Shown: positions 43,501 to 53,563, numbered from the stretch's first letter. The stretch: 64,000 nt of DNA from Enoplolaimus lenunculus (GCA_030248215.1 JASANG010001358.1:185766-249765); one strand, 5' to 3'. Numbers and translations: made by a program. Notes: generated by a model not told the origin, from the letters alone.

Positions 43501-46500
43501 CGTAAATCCGTTTTGCAGATCCGTTTCGGGTTTTTTTTCTGCCGTTTGCGGATCCGTTTCCGGTTTTTGCACTTATTATATGCCGGAATTGGTATCATGT
43601 CAAATTTGGCTTGTTTATTATTTCTTTTTTAGGCATTCGAAGGTTTTCTGTTTTGTTTATCGAAAGACTTAAACTTTTTATACGTATCCGAAACTGTTAG
43701 CGTTGGACTTGGTCTATCACAGGTGAGTATATTTTAATAAAATTTAATTTCTTATGAACTGGTCCAAATTTTAAATCTAAACAATTTTTTTGCAGCTACA
43801 AGTCTTGTCAAATTTGCGATACAATAATTGACCAATGTACAGATATGGGCGCAGTATAAACATATTCCTAACCCTAAACTTAAGATAAATCGTCTAAAGC
43901 TTAACTTTACTCTCTTGCAGTCGCGCACAAAAACGTTCCGCTCATGATCTTTAAATGGGCCGATTAAACCTAATCTAATTAAAAATTTGAAAATTAACAA
44001 AATTTGTGATGAAATTGTACAAAAACCGAAAAGAGCTTCAAAAAATGAACCCCTTCTCACACTGACTTGCCTGTAGGCAACTCAGCGCAGTGTATATACG
44101 TTAAATAGTATATATCGCACCGTGTTTAACAATTGCAACACGTATACATAGAACTAAATCACCACAAGACGTGAGAGCCTCCTCGGGCTCGAGCGTCAAG
44201 CTCCTATAGCTGAGTGGTGATGGTATACGCCTCCCACTCCAGTCACTGGAGTTCGAATCCTAGCATAAAAGTAGGTCTCAGAAGAAATAGAAAATATTCA
44301 CGTGAGAAAGGGTTAAAATTCAGTTGAAACAACTGGTTACATTTGACATTTCTTATGTTTAGATCGACTTATTGGGTTCGAACTTTTTCGACTATGTCCA
44401 CGAAGAAGACCGCTACGTTGTCGATCGAGCGTTAGATGAAATATTCTACTGCACCAACAAAGGTATGAAATTGCGATACTTAGGGTTGCGCTATACTTTT
44501 GCTTTGCCGGACGCGGCCGCACGCCATCGCAACGCCGCTGCGCATCGCTATACGTTACTGACTAAGGCCCATGTATAGAACAGGGTCAGAACAGTACTAT
44601 AAGAATATTCCTAAGCATAAGCCTAAGCCTAAGCGTAAGGATGAGCCTATTCGTAAGCTTAAGTCTGAGCCTAAGTCTAAGCCTAAGCGTAAGGATAAGC
44701 CTAAGCCTAAGCCTAAGCAGAAAGTTTGATCCATGTAAATATCATGGTCGGGACGTTTTTCTGCAGGACCGCAATAGAGTTAAAGGTTTATGCTTTAGAC
44801 TAATTTTTTTGCTCAGGATTACGCTTTGGCTTTGGCTTTTGTATAAGCTCATTGCTTACACTTTAGGTTTAGGTTTAGATATAATCTCATTCTCTCGGTT
44901 AAGCTTTGGCTTTTGCTTACGTTTAAAAGTATACTTATACTACTGTTACGGCCGTGTTCTATACATTGGTCAAAATACATATCGAAGATATTTCGTCAAT
45001 TTAAGCAAGATTCTCTAAAAATCGTATTAGTGCGTCAGATTTTGCGTTTATATCTGTAGGAATGCATCCGGGCACGTGCACTTAAACCTCACCAGGTTAT
45101 TTTTCTAATATAGTCCGTAAGGCGCAAAAAATTCTTCGGCGCCAGGGTCGAGACCGCCAGAATTTTGTTTTCAAGCGTGGTACACGCATCGCTTGCGTCG
45201 GGGTCAAGAGATAGGTCGCATAGGCTTAAGTGCTGTCTAGATTATGATCTAGACGAGTTGACATTATACGCCAACATGTCGTGAAGAACAGTAGCTATAA
45301 TGATTTGCATATGCTAAAACGAACTGACAATATATTGAGATAATGAACGGTATGTATACAGTTGTATAACTTGAGACTTGGTCGTGTTTTTCGTCGTTAT
45401 TGCTTTCTTTTGGTAAAAGAGTTCGTTCTCGTAAAAGGGTGTACGTTTATACAAGTGCCAGGCCCCAACCTTATAAAATATTGAACCTGTAAAATATTTT
45501 GGTTTTAGAATTTGACGGTTTTGGTCAAACAAGATTTTGTATTCGAATGAAGTCAAGTTTAATCAAACGAGCATCGCGAGATACTGAAGATCGTTCACTT
45601 GGGTTCAAGGTTTGAACTTTAGGACCGTAATGGTATAAGGACCTTAATTGTTTGAACCTACATTCAATTACTTTTTTAATTAATTACAAATTTACATCTA
45701 CACTGCAAAAAATGGTGAGTCAAATTGACTCTCTCCGAAATAGGCTCTACGGGACTACACAAACTGAGTCAAAACTCGACTCCGCCATAGCCAAATTCGG
45801 CTCACTGAGTCGCACGTTTGACTCTGGCGGAGGCGAATTTGACTCAGTTTATGTAGTTCCGTAGAGCCTATTTCGGAGGGAGTCAATTTGACTCACGATT
45901 TTTTGCAGTGTATATTGTAACCTGTGAAGTCCTTGAGTTCAAGGATGGGTGTATCAAAGGGGGGTAAGGTGGATTTTGAGATCAGCCCATGTTCGGAGTT
46001 TTGTAAAAGAATTTTTGGATAGTTTTTTAATTTGTAACAGAACCATCATGCAAATTTTTAGATAGAATATAAGACATTCAATACTACCAAATACTGGCTA
46101 CGCTCATGCTTAATAAACTGGCATGTTCGGGCCAATGTAAAGAACAGGGGCGGAACAGTATTATAAGCATATTCCTAAGCATAAGCCTAAGCCAAGCATA
46201 AACCTTTCAGCCCCTGTTTGAAAAAACTTTTGTGTTCGAGAGAACTAAAAACCCCCAAACCCCCCCAAAAAAAAAACACCCCCCAACAAACCCCCAACCA
46301 CAAAAAAAAAAAAAAAAAAAAAACCCACAACAACAAAACCCCAAAAAAACAACAAAAAAAAATATTAAAATTCCTTAACACAGGTATTCAGAATTTTTTA
46401 CTGTTCTATTACGCTCTCGTTATAATACGGGACGCTCTTAAAAGTAAGATGGGTCATAATTTGTTGAAATTACTGTCCACATCCTGTAAATATTATTTTT

Positions 46501-48133
46501 GTTTTAGGTGGTCGAATTTTTCCTTCGGCCCCAATTTCTCTCGCCAGCTCAGCCGTGCAACTGTGGTGATCCCAGTTGTATCGAAGGATCCTCAGCGTAT
46601 CCTTGTTCACAAATCGATGCCAAAATAGTCGGCTTTACCGCTGCTGGAGTTCCATTACCGTCCAGCTTCTCACAAGACTATCGCCTGGAGTCAAACTGTT
46701 TTGTTATGACTGCAAGCTTGGATTTAAAGATCCAGTATACGGATCCACGGTTAGTCCCTATATGGCCTGGTAACAAGATGGTCAGTTGCTGTTATATTTC
46801 GGATTAATTTTTACTCCGAATCCTATTCAAAAGAGGTCCACATTTCCAAAAAATATTAAAAAGTTTTGATACCAATAAGGATTCTGGTTGTCTACGGCAA
46901 CGCAAGCATTGACTTTAACTCAGATCTAGCCAAGTCAGACGATTTGTATAGTTCCGCAGTATTTGGGTTGCCGTTATGTAATTATCAAGTGAAATAAGCA
47001 TACTTTGCCAGAATTGTGCAATATTGACCATTTTAAATTGACTATTATACGGTCAAACTGACATCAGCAAGATATGAATTAATAGTAGCTTATTTTGTGA
47101 GCGAAGATTTAGGTTTAGGTTTAGGCTTAGGCTTAAGAATAATCTTCACGCTCAAGTTTTGCTTAAAAATAAATTTGTGTCTTTTTTTCCAGCTGTGAAG
47201 AAATCCTTGGATCCGCTGGGATTAGTTTAAACAATATTTCAGTCTACAAATTGATTCATCCAGAAGATGTTGATGCATTCACAATATTTCACCGTCAAAG
47301 TAACGTTTAAAGTTACGTTGAGTTGAACGTAGATTGCAGGGCCGTGCTTGAACGGAGCCAAAGGGCCGCAGGTGTAAAACCCAAATCCGCAAATTAAACA
47401 AACCAATTTCCAGTTTTACTGCACCGGCTTTTATTATTGCCAGTTCTTTTAGGTTACCGAGTACGTGTATATGTCATAGCCCAAACCGCTAATTTACTGT
47501 CTAATCAGCATCGGTTGAACATAATTGTCATTTGGAGAAAGAAAGATGAACTGTAATGTTGTCGAAATAGCAAATTAGCCTGTGACGTGATATGAAATAT
47601 ATATACACACACTGTAAATTCCAATGAGTTGATTAATCAATTCAGTTAGCGAATTGGTTATTTCTGAATTAATATCAGTAAGCATTAACTCAATCGAAGT
47701 TGAGTTGATTCTCACTATGAGATGAGTTGACCCTGGGTGAGTTGATTGATTAGCTCAGAATGAATTGAATCAACTCAAAATTCTGAGTTGTATTAGTCCT
47801 ATCTCAGTCTGAGTGATTCAACTGATTCGGAGTTAAAATCAACTCACAGAAATTTACAATATATATACATTGCGCAATGCAGAATGTATAGAAACTAAAA
47901 TTTAAATGAAAATTGTTATTTTTGTCTTATTTATTTATTATTTGTATTTCTTATATATTAATTTTTTATGCTTTAAAGTAATCAAAATCACCGCGTCTTC
48001 AAGCGGATATTTTCGAATGTTGTTGGCAACAGAAGGCTGGATTTGGGTCCATTGTTATGGTCTTCGCATTCAACGACACAAACCGTCAATAAATGGTCAA
48101 ATGATTACTTTGATTAACGAAGTGGTCACTTAA
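40556..48133 (+). CDS. bHLH-PAS transcription factor, Sim/Trachealess/HIF class (7 exons seen)
   Basis: A DNA-binding regulator that by family pairs with ARNT/Tango. Exons: 40556-41115 (bHLH), about 43206-43413 (linker), 43633-43722 (PAS-A start AFEGFLFCLSKDLNFLYVSE), 44363-44462 (FFDYVHEEDRYVV), 46508-46749 (VVEFFLRPQF..., then PAS-B start ESNCFVMTASLDLKIQYTDP), 47193-47299 (KLIHPEDVDAF) and 47979-48133 (GYFRMLLATEGWIWVHCYGL ... TAA). The basic region SRRAAQSRRLCENNEF and helix QLDKATVVRLTISYLGLR fit Trachealess/NPAS best, then Sim. The last three exons join perfectly. The phases between exons 1-2 and 4-5 do not, so a small exon is missing in each gap or a splice site is misplaced. The first exon lacks Met and opens at an acceptor, so the start codon lies upstream, unseen. 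About 13 copies of (C/R)SEQL precede the bHLH. The protein ends right after PAS-B, with no activation domain. Confidence 0.9.
40664..40835 (+). repeat. Coding minisatellite, (C/R)SEQL pentapeptide array
   Basis: 15-bp half units (TGCTCCGAGCAACTG and TGCGTTCAGAGCAAC type) alternate to give a 30-bp repeat coding CSEQLRSEQL. About 13 pentapeptides lie just before the bHLH. All three plus frames are open here because of the repeat. Confidence 0.85.
41197..41410. mobile_element. PAL-2 element in a bHLH-PAS intron
   Basis: CACTGCAAAAAATGGTGAGT ... CATTTTTTGCAGTG, 81 bp after the bHLH exon. TA is kept on the right only. Confidence 0.85.
41570..41960 (+). mobile_element. Two TG-A copies in tandem
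   Basis: 41570-41725 and 41772-41960, both with TTAGGC on plus. They are joined by the repeated phrase CAGGGCTTACAARAGTAWGTA that also precedes the first copy (41525). Copy plus flank seems duplicated. Confidence 0.65.
42207..42884 (+). mobile_element. HARB element, 678 bp, TAA target duplication
   Basis: Ends TGCGGGGTTCACGTTATAAC and GTTATAACGTGAACCCCGCA are perfect inverts, flanked by TAA (42204-42206 and 42885-42887). PIF/Harbinger elements duplicate a TWA triplet. The inside repeats the palindrome ATATCATATGATAT (GAATATCATATGATATTC and variants) at least four times. No transposase frame. The second copy, inverted, lies at 59652-60330. Confidence 0.85.
43830..43965 (-). mobile_element. 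TG-A element, shortened
   Basis: GACCAATGTACAGATATGGG ... CGTTCCGCTCATGATCTTTA, with only one CCTAA block left. It lies between the two PAS-A exons. Confidence 0.65.
44048..44325 (+). mobile_element. TRT element (inverted ends around a tRNA-like core)
   Basis: Founding description of TRT. It begins AACCCCTTCTCACACTGAC and ends ATTCACGTGAGAAAGGGTT, so the ends are inverted repeats (AACCCYTTCTCACRT). Near the start, TTGCCTGTAGGCAACTCAGC and GCAGTGTATATACGTTAAAT. From about 44208 a tRNA-like core: TATAGCTGAGTGGTGATGG (A box), CCCACTCCAGTCACTGGAG, GTTCGAATC (exact B box), then AGTAGGTCTCAGAAGAAATA. This is either a tRNA-derived SINE with chance inverted ends or a DNA element that captured a tRNA. 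Copies: 33714, 56702 and 57190 (reversed), with scraps near 28055, 29030 and 29610. Confidence 0.75.
44568..44974. mobile_element. Two TG-A copies, head to head
   Basis: 44568-44728 (CCTAAG on plus, GGCCCATGTATAGAACAGGG start) is followed at once by 44729-44974 (TTAGGC on plus, CATGTAAATATCATGGTCGG start, TATACATTGGTC end). The first copy lacks its far end. It starts about 105 bp after the PAS-A exon. Confidence 0.7.
45701..45910. mobile_element. PAL-2 element
   Basis: CACTGCAAAAAATGGTGAGT ... CGATTTTTTGCAGTG with TA on both sides. One of the least worn copies. Confidence 0.9.
46132..46452 (-). mobile_element. TG-A left part and TG-B right end around an A/C tract
   Basis: GGGCCAATGTAAAGAACAGG to CCAAGCATAAACC is a TG-A start. 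After the tract, CTCTTAAAAGTAAGATGGGT resembles a TG-B right end. Either two elements recombined or the middle expanded. It lies ~55 bp before a PAS exon. Confidence 0.5.
46249..46365. repeat. Tract of only A and C (about 110 bp)
   Basis: Runs such as ACCCCCAAACCCCCCC, CACCCCCCAACAAACCCCC and a ~22-base A run, with no G or T over about 110 positions. The other strand has several G runs of five to seven and could form a G-quadruplex. Confidence 0.85.
47610..47860. mobile_element. PAL-1 element in the last bHLH-PAS intron
   Basis: CACTGTAAATTCCAATGAG ... GAAATTTACAATATA. Right end worn. It lies about 120 bp before the last exon. Confidence 0.8.
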
Positions 48134-48168
48134 ACCTTTTTAGTAAATTAATTTTTATTGTGTAACCG

Positions 48169-48395
48169 GGCCCATGTATAGACAAGTGCCGGATCGTTTT
48201 CCGAAGGGACTATAATAGAGTCAGTTTAACCCTTAGACTTAGTTTTTTGCTTAGGCTTAGGCTTAGGAATAGGCTCATCCATACGCTTGGGCTTAGACTT
48301 AGGCTTAGGAATAGGCTCATCCATACGCTTAGGCTTAGACTTAGGCCTAGGAATATGCTTATGCTATTGTTCCGGCCCTGTTGTATACATGGGCC
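48169..48395 (+). mobile_element. TG-A element, intact; empty-site reference
   Basis: GGGCCCATGTATAGACAAGT ... TTGTATACATGGGCC. It belongs to the same subtype as 12903-13362 (GTGCCGGATCGTTTTCCG) and shows the uninterrupted site. It starts 36 bp after the bHLH-PAS stop codon. Confidence 0.85.
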
Positions 48396-49033
48396 AAACT
48401 GTTTACACTTCAATATTCGCTTTCCGTTTCCGTTATTTTTAGTATCTGGTGTATCGACTGGTTATTTTGTATTTATGTTGTCTTGACTTGTGACCTGATG
48501 TTTCATGATGAAACAGTCAACCTAAAGGGTAGCGATATCCCAACCATTGAACGGCAGATACACTTACCGTTTTCGTGTATATGTCTCTTACTTTGAACAC
48601 TATTCGTTTCCGTTTCTGCTGATATTTTTACCATTTGTTTATACCTTGGGCAATAGATATGTGTGTGAATAATTAAAACGCAAATTAATGGTACTTTGCG
48701 ACAACGCAGCCGCGGGATCCAGCCGAAAATCCTGACGGATGGGCAGGCTGGCAAAAGTTATGAGTACGCTATATACTTATGGGCCAAATTTCTGACAGGG
48801 AAAGTGTAAGTTAGGGACATTACCATTTTATCACAAAAAATTTCTGACGGGGGCGTGGTCACTCTTTCTGGATATGTTAGCGGAAGGAAATATACTTTGT
48901 TTGTTTCTGGGCTGCAAATAATTGCATTACCTTGAGCACAACTACTCGCACAGAAAACCCGGATTGCCCTGTACCAGATAATAATTTGCCTAAATAGCTG
49001 ATTGCACTAAACCAGTTACAAATTGGCCTCAGT

Positions 49034-49386
49034 CATAGTGTAGCCAGATATCCGGTTCCGTTTCCGTTATAGAAATAACAAAAATTCGGTTGTTTTTTAC
49101 GTTCAAAATTAGTTATAATCTCTCATAATTTTTGGTTACTACGCTGCAATTGTTTGAAATGAAACAAAAATTACGAAATTCATCCAAAATCTTACAAATT
49201 TCTGCATGCATCCGCCATTAATTCTTGAAAGATTTTGAAATACTGGTGAATATTTGCACGCGTAACTTGTAATGGCAGAAATACGCTTCAATATCCGATT
49301 TTCGTTTCCGTTTTCGTTTCTGTTATTTTGATCGCTATCGGTTTCCGTATCCATTTTCGTTATTTTTACTGTCCGTTTATACCCAG
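49034..49386. mobile_element. HAT family element
   Basis: CATAGTGTAGCCAGATATCC ... CTGTCCGTTTATACCCAG. Flanks GCCTCAGT and GCCTGAAT agree at six of eight positions, a worn 8-bp duplication. 48413-48650 holds a decayed relative. Confidence 0.65.
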
Positions 49387-49892
49387 GCCTGAATAGAATA
49401 TATTAGCTTTCGACATTCCATGGCTAAACACCTTCTAACAGCAGCGATCAAACCAAGATTTTGTGTTAAGATTTAGCACTAAATTTGAGTTTACTGACTA
49501 CTGTTCATTGACCTATTTTAACAGGTTCAGCGCTGGTAAATATTACTCTTCTGGTTTTTTAAAAAAATAATTAAGTGCCGGTTCTAAAATTGAAATTTGC
49601 ACTGAAACTAATTTGAAATCTGATCAACAACAATCAAAACCAAACCCAGTATCTCGGAAACATTTTTGCCTCAAAAATTGATTGCAACACACGCTGATTG
49701 GTTAATTTTTTGTTTTCGCTTTTAATCGTCCAATCAAAACCCAGCACTTTAATACTCAACTGGCGTAACGGAAAAATAAAAATATTTGGAAGCTCGAGCA
49801 CACACACACCATTGGTTGAGATTTTAAATTTTGCGTCTAACTTTGTTTACTTTGAAATTTTCAATTTCAAAAAACATTTCAATCCGTCATTT

Positions 49893-50435
49893 TTAGCCCC
49901 ACAAACTGCCTACGTCGTTCCATTGTGCGCCGCCGCGTTTACCCCACAAACCTTGAGCTTCGTTCCATTGACCACGTTTTTTCGCAAATCGCTGGTCTTC
50001 CCCCAGGGTCAAAAGCGGTGTATCAAGCTCAATTTCGTCCGAATTTAAATCTTCAAAAAGCATCCCCGACAACTGTGGTGAAAACGCCCCCTCAGGCCCA
50101 CTAAACGACGTAACCGCATGCTTTTGCCAAAATTCTGGCTTTCCAGACCGCCGAGCTTCAATCACTAGCGACGCTGGCTTCTCATTGGTCAGTGACCAGT
50201 TGGTGTCGTCGGCGTCTGACCAATCAGCGGCCGCCAGGGAACGCTTTTTGCCCCATAATTGGCCAGCGCTATTCCACGCTTCACGTTTTGCTGCGTTATG
50301 ATTGGTCGGCTGAGCTCGCGATGCTGGCTTTCCGTCAGTTCGCAACGGTAAACTAACCAGTAGGAATAGAGCTAGTGACGCGGTGGCGATGCTTGACATT
50401 AATGCACAATAATGCTTGGACGATATTGTTGACAT
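49893..50435 (-). CDS. MIP: Myoinhibitory peptide (MIP/allatostatin-B) precursor, 180 aa
   Basis: A secreted neuropeptide precursor. Two candidate starts lie ahead of the hydrophobic signal segment (Met1, or Met13 with MSSIATASLALFLLVSLPLR). Three W(X6)W peptides follow: EAWNSAGQLW-G-KKR (~52-65), GQWNEAQGLW-G-KR (~154-166) and GGAQWNDVGSLW-G directly before the TAA. Each has the Gly needed for C-terminal amidation. KR or KKR sites bound the first two, and the last ends at the stop with no dibasic site. Two spacers separate them: SLAAADWSDADDTNWSLTNE... with a non-amidated W(X7)W, and an acidic one rich in Leu/Glu/Asp. MIPs act on a family A receptor and inhibit muscle or control feeding, ecdysis and sleep in various animals. 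The QGLW/NSLW style is closest to nematode NLP-38-type peptides, from memory. Single exon. A TATA-like CATATAAG lies ~55 bp upstream of the ATG. Confidence 0.92.
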   Translation of the reverse strand: MSTISSKHYCALMSSIATASLALFLLVSLPLRTDGKPASRAQPTNHNAAKREAWNSAGQLWGKKRSLAAADWSDADDTNWSLTNEKPASLVIEARRSGKPEFWQKHAVTSFSGPEGAFSPQLSGMLFEDLNSDEIELDTPLLTLGEDQRFAKKRGQWNEAQGLWGKRGGAQWNDVGSLWG

Positions 50436-50556
50436 GATTTTTTTAAAGCTTAAGCTTTTTAAAATAGCTAAATAAACTGTAGCTTATATGTTGTTCTTTC
50501 CAATTATCAAAATTACTAATTTTGCTGCGTCAGTGAAAAAGTTTCTTAAACTTTCG

Positions 50557-50730
50557 GCTCATGTAAAGATCAGGGGCGGAACGTTTTTCGGTGGGACTAA
50601 AGAAGAGTAAGCTTAACCTTTAGACTATTTTTTGCTTGGCTTAGGCTTAGGACTATGCTTATTCTTACGCTTAGGTTTAGGTCTAGGAATATGCTTATAA
50701 TACTGTTTTAATCCTGTTCTTTACATTGGC
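50557..50730 (+). mobile_element. TG-A element upstream of the MIP gene
   Basis: GGCTCATGTAAAGATCAGGG ... TCCTGTTCTTTACATTGGCC, about 120 bp upstream of the MIP start codon. Confidence 0.8.
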
Positions 50731-50753
50731 CAACTTTTCTGAGATCGGCTCAA

Positions 50754-51182
50754 CGGCCAATTTTACTTTGAGGAGCGTAACAGTAGTATAAACATATTCC
50801 TCAGCCTAAGCGTAACCGTAAACTTAAGCCTTATCGTAAGCATATACGCATAACTAAGTCTAAGTCTAAGCTAAAAAGTTAGTCTAAAGCTTAAGTTTAC
50901 TCTATTATAGTCAAGCGAATAAAGGTTAAAGGTTAGGTTTAATCACATTTTTACGCAAGGCTAAGGCTTAAGAATATGCTTATACTCCTGTTGCGGCTCT
51001 GTTCTATAAAATGTCCAATAATTTTATGGTCAGGCTTAAGATTTACATCGTTTTTTTGATTCCCCACCCTGGAAAATTTGAATAAACCGTAAAGTTTACT
51101 CTTTTTCACGCTTTAGGCTTAGGTTTAGGCTTAGAAATATGCTTATACTACTGCTACGGTCTCCTGTTCTATATATTACCCA
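50754..51182. mobile_element. TG-B/TG-A fragments in a row
   Basis: 50754-50920 starts like TG-B (CAATTTTACTTTGAGGAGCG) with CCTAAG on plus and ends TTACTCTATTATAGTC as TG-A does. 50930-51020 and 51100-51182 are right ends of TG-A copies with TTAGGC on plus. Confidence 0.55.
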
Positions 51183-51259
51183 AGTAGCTTGTATTATAAC
51201 TCTTTAGTTATGCTATTTGCTAAAAATATACGTTCTACTGACACAATTCCTAAACAACT

Positions 51260-51712
51260 GGGTGTAACCAAATCCGTTTCCGATCAACATCGGTATCCGT
51301 TTACGTTATTAAAATACTGGAAGTTCTGTTATTTTTTAGCTAAAATTTGTAGTTTTAAATCTTTAAAAATAGCAGTTTTTTCACAACACAAATATACTGC
51401 AATTGTTCTAAATAAGAATAGTAAAATTCATCGAAATTCTAAAAATTTTTTAGTACAGCCACATTAAACTATTGTAAACGTCATTTTGTATTTTGGCAGA
51501 CAAATAAAACATCTTTCAAATTTTAATACTTAAATATCCGTTATCGGTTATTAATGTTATTATTTGAATCACTATCCGTTTCCGTTACTTTAGTTACTGT
51601 CCGCTTCCGGTATTTAAATCACTATTTTTTCTCGGTTTCTTACTCACTTTCCGTGTCCGGTATTTTAATCACTTTCCGTTTCCGGTATTTTTACTATCAG
51701 TGTACATCCGGC
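51260..51712. mobile_element. HAT family element
   Basis: CTGGGTGTAACCAAATCCGT ... CTATCAGTGTACATCCGG, with many CCGTTTCCGGTATTTT repeats near the right end. No flank duplication seen. Confidence 0.6.
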
Positions 51713-51967
51713 TGAACCGATCTCAAAACGATATTTTTGGAACTATAATTTTGCCCGCATATCATTTTGATAGGTTTTGCCTGCATATTATTTTCCGCCG
51801 GAATGCTGCAGTTTAGTAGTGTATTTTCTTCAGTAGCGACCCAGGTGTGGGAAGACTTGTCCTAAAGCCAATATTAGGGTCCAGAATACCAAAAATGTTA
51901 AATTTTTTAACTAAATTCGCCTAATTTTAGAATAAAAAGACAAATTAGCATTTGCTTGTTAAGTATA

Positions 51968-52215
51968 CACAAAAACGTATTTGTGAATTTATTCAGAAAA
52001 GTATTTTTTGTGGTGAATCTGAAAGTTTTTCTGATATTTAAGACAATTTTTTGTAAAAATAACTGGAAAAAACATTTATTTTCAGACTTTATTTCAAAAC
52101 TTTTTTTGGAAAACTTTTCGGTTATAACAGAAATACTTTTCAAGTGCACCTTGCTAATCATATTTCTTAAATGTAAGAAATTTTTTCTTAAATTACAGAA
52201 ATATTATTTTGAGTG
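51968..52215. mobile_element. TA-flanked short element, copy of 33751-33962
   Basis: CACAAAAACGTATTTGTGAA ... CAGAAATATTATTTTGAGTG. About 35 bp longer than the sister copy. The right TA is lost. Confidence 0.75.
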
Positions 52216-52700
52216 AACCGCATTTTGAAATTTAATGACGGCCACTACGGTGGGAATGATTCCGTTATATTTTGGGAAAATTGCGAAGCGCAGACGCAAC
52301 ACTGCCTACGCCATGAAGCAAAAAACACAACAACAATAGCCTAGAAACCAACGGGACCGAGTTAAAAACCAACGAAATCACAGTCACGGCAACCAAAAGT
52401 AAACAAAAATATTTCGCAACCTCGGGTGAGAAAACACATATACGTCGGCAGGGTGATGTCTTGTCTGGTATTAATTTGAACTGAAGTTTTTGACCCACAA
52501 TTATGATTGGCTCCAGGGTCGTATTGTAAGCCAGCTTAAAATGAGACGACTAAAACATTCAGCAAAGGCATGCAAGGGTTTGAGATGACTTTATAAGAGA
52601 GGTTAAAGGTTTTTCTAGATGAAAGAAAATTTTTTTAAGACTTAGTCCCTACTGACCGGTTTCTAGCTACGGGTTCGATTGTTTCGCTACTACGTCGGGG
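52216..52700. other. Repeat-poor stretch plus a GCC-D remnant
   Basis: A minus-strand frame of 77 codons (52498-52265) holds a hydrophobic part (CLLLVAVTVISLVFNSVPLV), but no splice partners or family were recognised. 52505-52675 resembles a decayed GCC-D (GGCATGCAAGGG, CTAGCTACGGGTTCG). Confidence 0.3.
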
Positions 52701-52729
52701 TTGTCTGATGTTGTGGGGCGTATAAGTGT

Positions 52730-52885
52730 CGCTAGGCTTAGGTCTGAGCTTAGATTTAGGTTTAGGCTTAGGCTTATTAGACTTAGGCTTAGGCGTAGGC
52801 TTAAGACCGAGCTTAGATTTAGGTTTAGGCTTACGCGCATTCGACTTAGGCTTAGGCTTTGGTTTAGGCTTAGGCTCAGAAATAG
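52730..52885 (+). repeat. TTAGGC-type array with internal duplication
   Basis: Two near-copies of GAGCTTAGATTTAGGTTTAG, each followed by further TTAGGC runs. The three forward frames are open as Arg/Leu/Gly repeats only because of the array. Confidence 0.7.
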
Positions 52886-52979
52886 GTGACGGGTTGCTTG
52901 TCGGCGAGCCTTAATTAAAAAAGATCCAAGGTACGTCACAGTTGGACCAAAACATGAAGCTAAGCGGTCATTGTGCCTA

Positions 52980-53155
52980 TCAGGCCCGTAGCCAGCTCAT
53001 TTTGCAAGCAGGACTGAACATTTTTCAGAAGGAGCATACAAGGGGTTTCGATGACTTACAAGTGAGGTTGACAATTTTCTAGGGGGGCGGCGGGCAAAAT
53101 TCTCCCATGGTGAGCTGAGTACCCCCTGGCCTCCTCTGGATATGGGCCCGGCGCT
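52980..53155. mobile_element. GCC-D element
   Basis: AGGCCCGTAGCCAGCTCATT ... CTCTGGATATGGGCCCGG. Good inverted ends. Confidence 0.7.
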
Positions 53156-53367
53156 GAGTGGTTTTAGAAAAATTACAAAATTATACTATAAATGTAACTG
53201 AATGAAGTTAATTTTCGCACAGTACGCAAACAGCAAAGTTTACGTACTCGAAGTATCCTTTACACGGGCAATGTGTAAATGGAACCTTTTCAACCTGGCG
53301 TTAGGACCGGTAAAAAGCACAACCTTGGGCATAGATTTGGGAGGAAATTATAAACGCCTACAATATT

Positions 53368-53563
53368 GGCCCATGTAAAGATCAGGGGTGAAACGTCTTT
53401 CTGTGGGACTAGAAAACAGTAAGCTTAAGCTTTAGACTACTTTTTTCGTTGCCTTAGGCTTAGGCTTAGGCTTCGGAATATGCTCATTGTTATGCTTAGG
53501 TTTAGGCTTAGGCTTAGGCTTACAATATGCTTGCTGTTCCGCCCCTGTGCTTTACATTGGCCA
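53368..53563 (+). mobile_element. TG-A element
   Basis: GGCCCATGTAAAGATCAGGG ... CCGCCCCTGTGCTTTACATT then GGCC. Confidence 0.85.
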
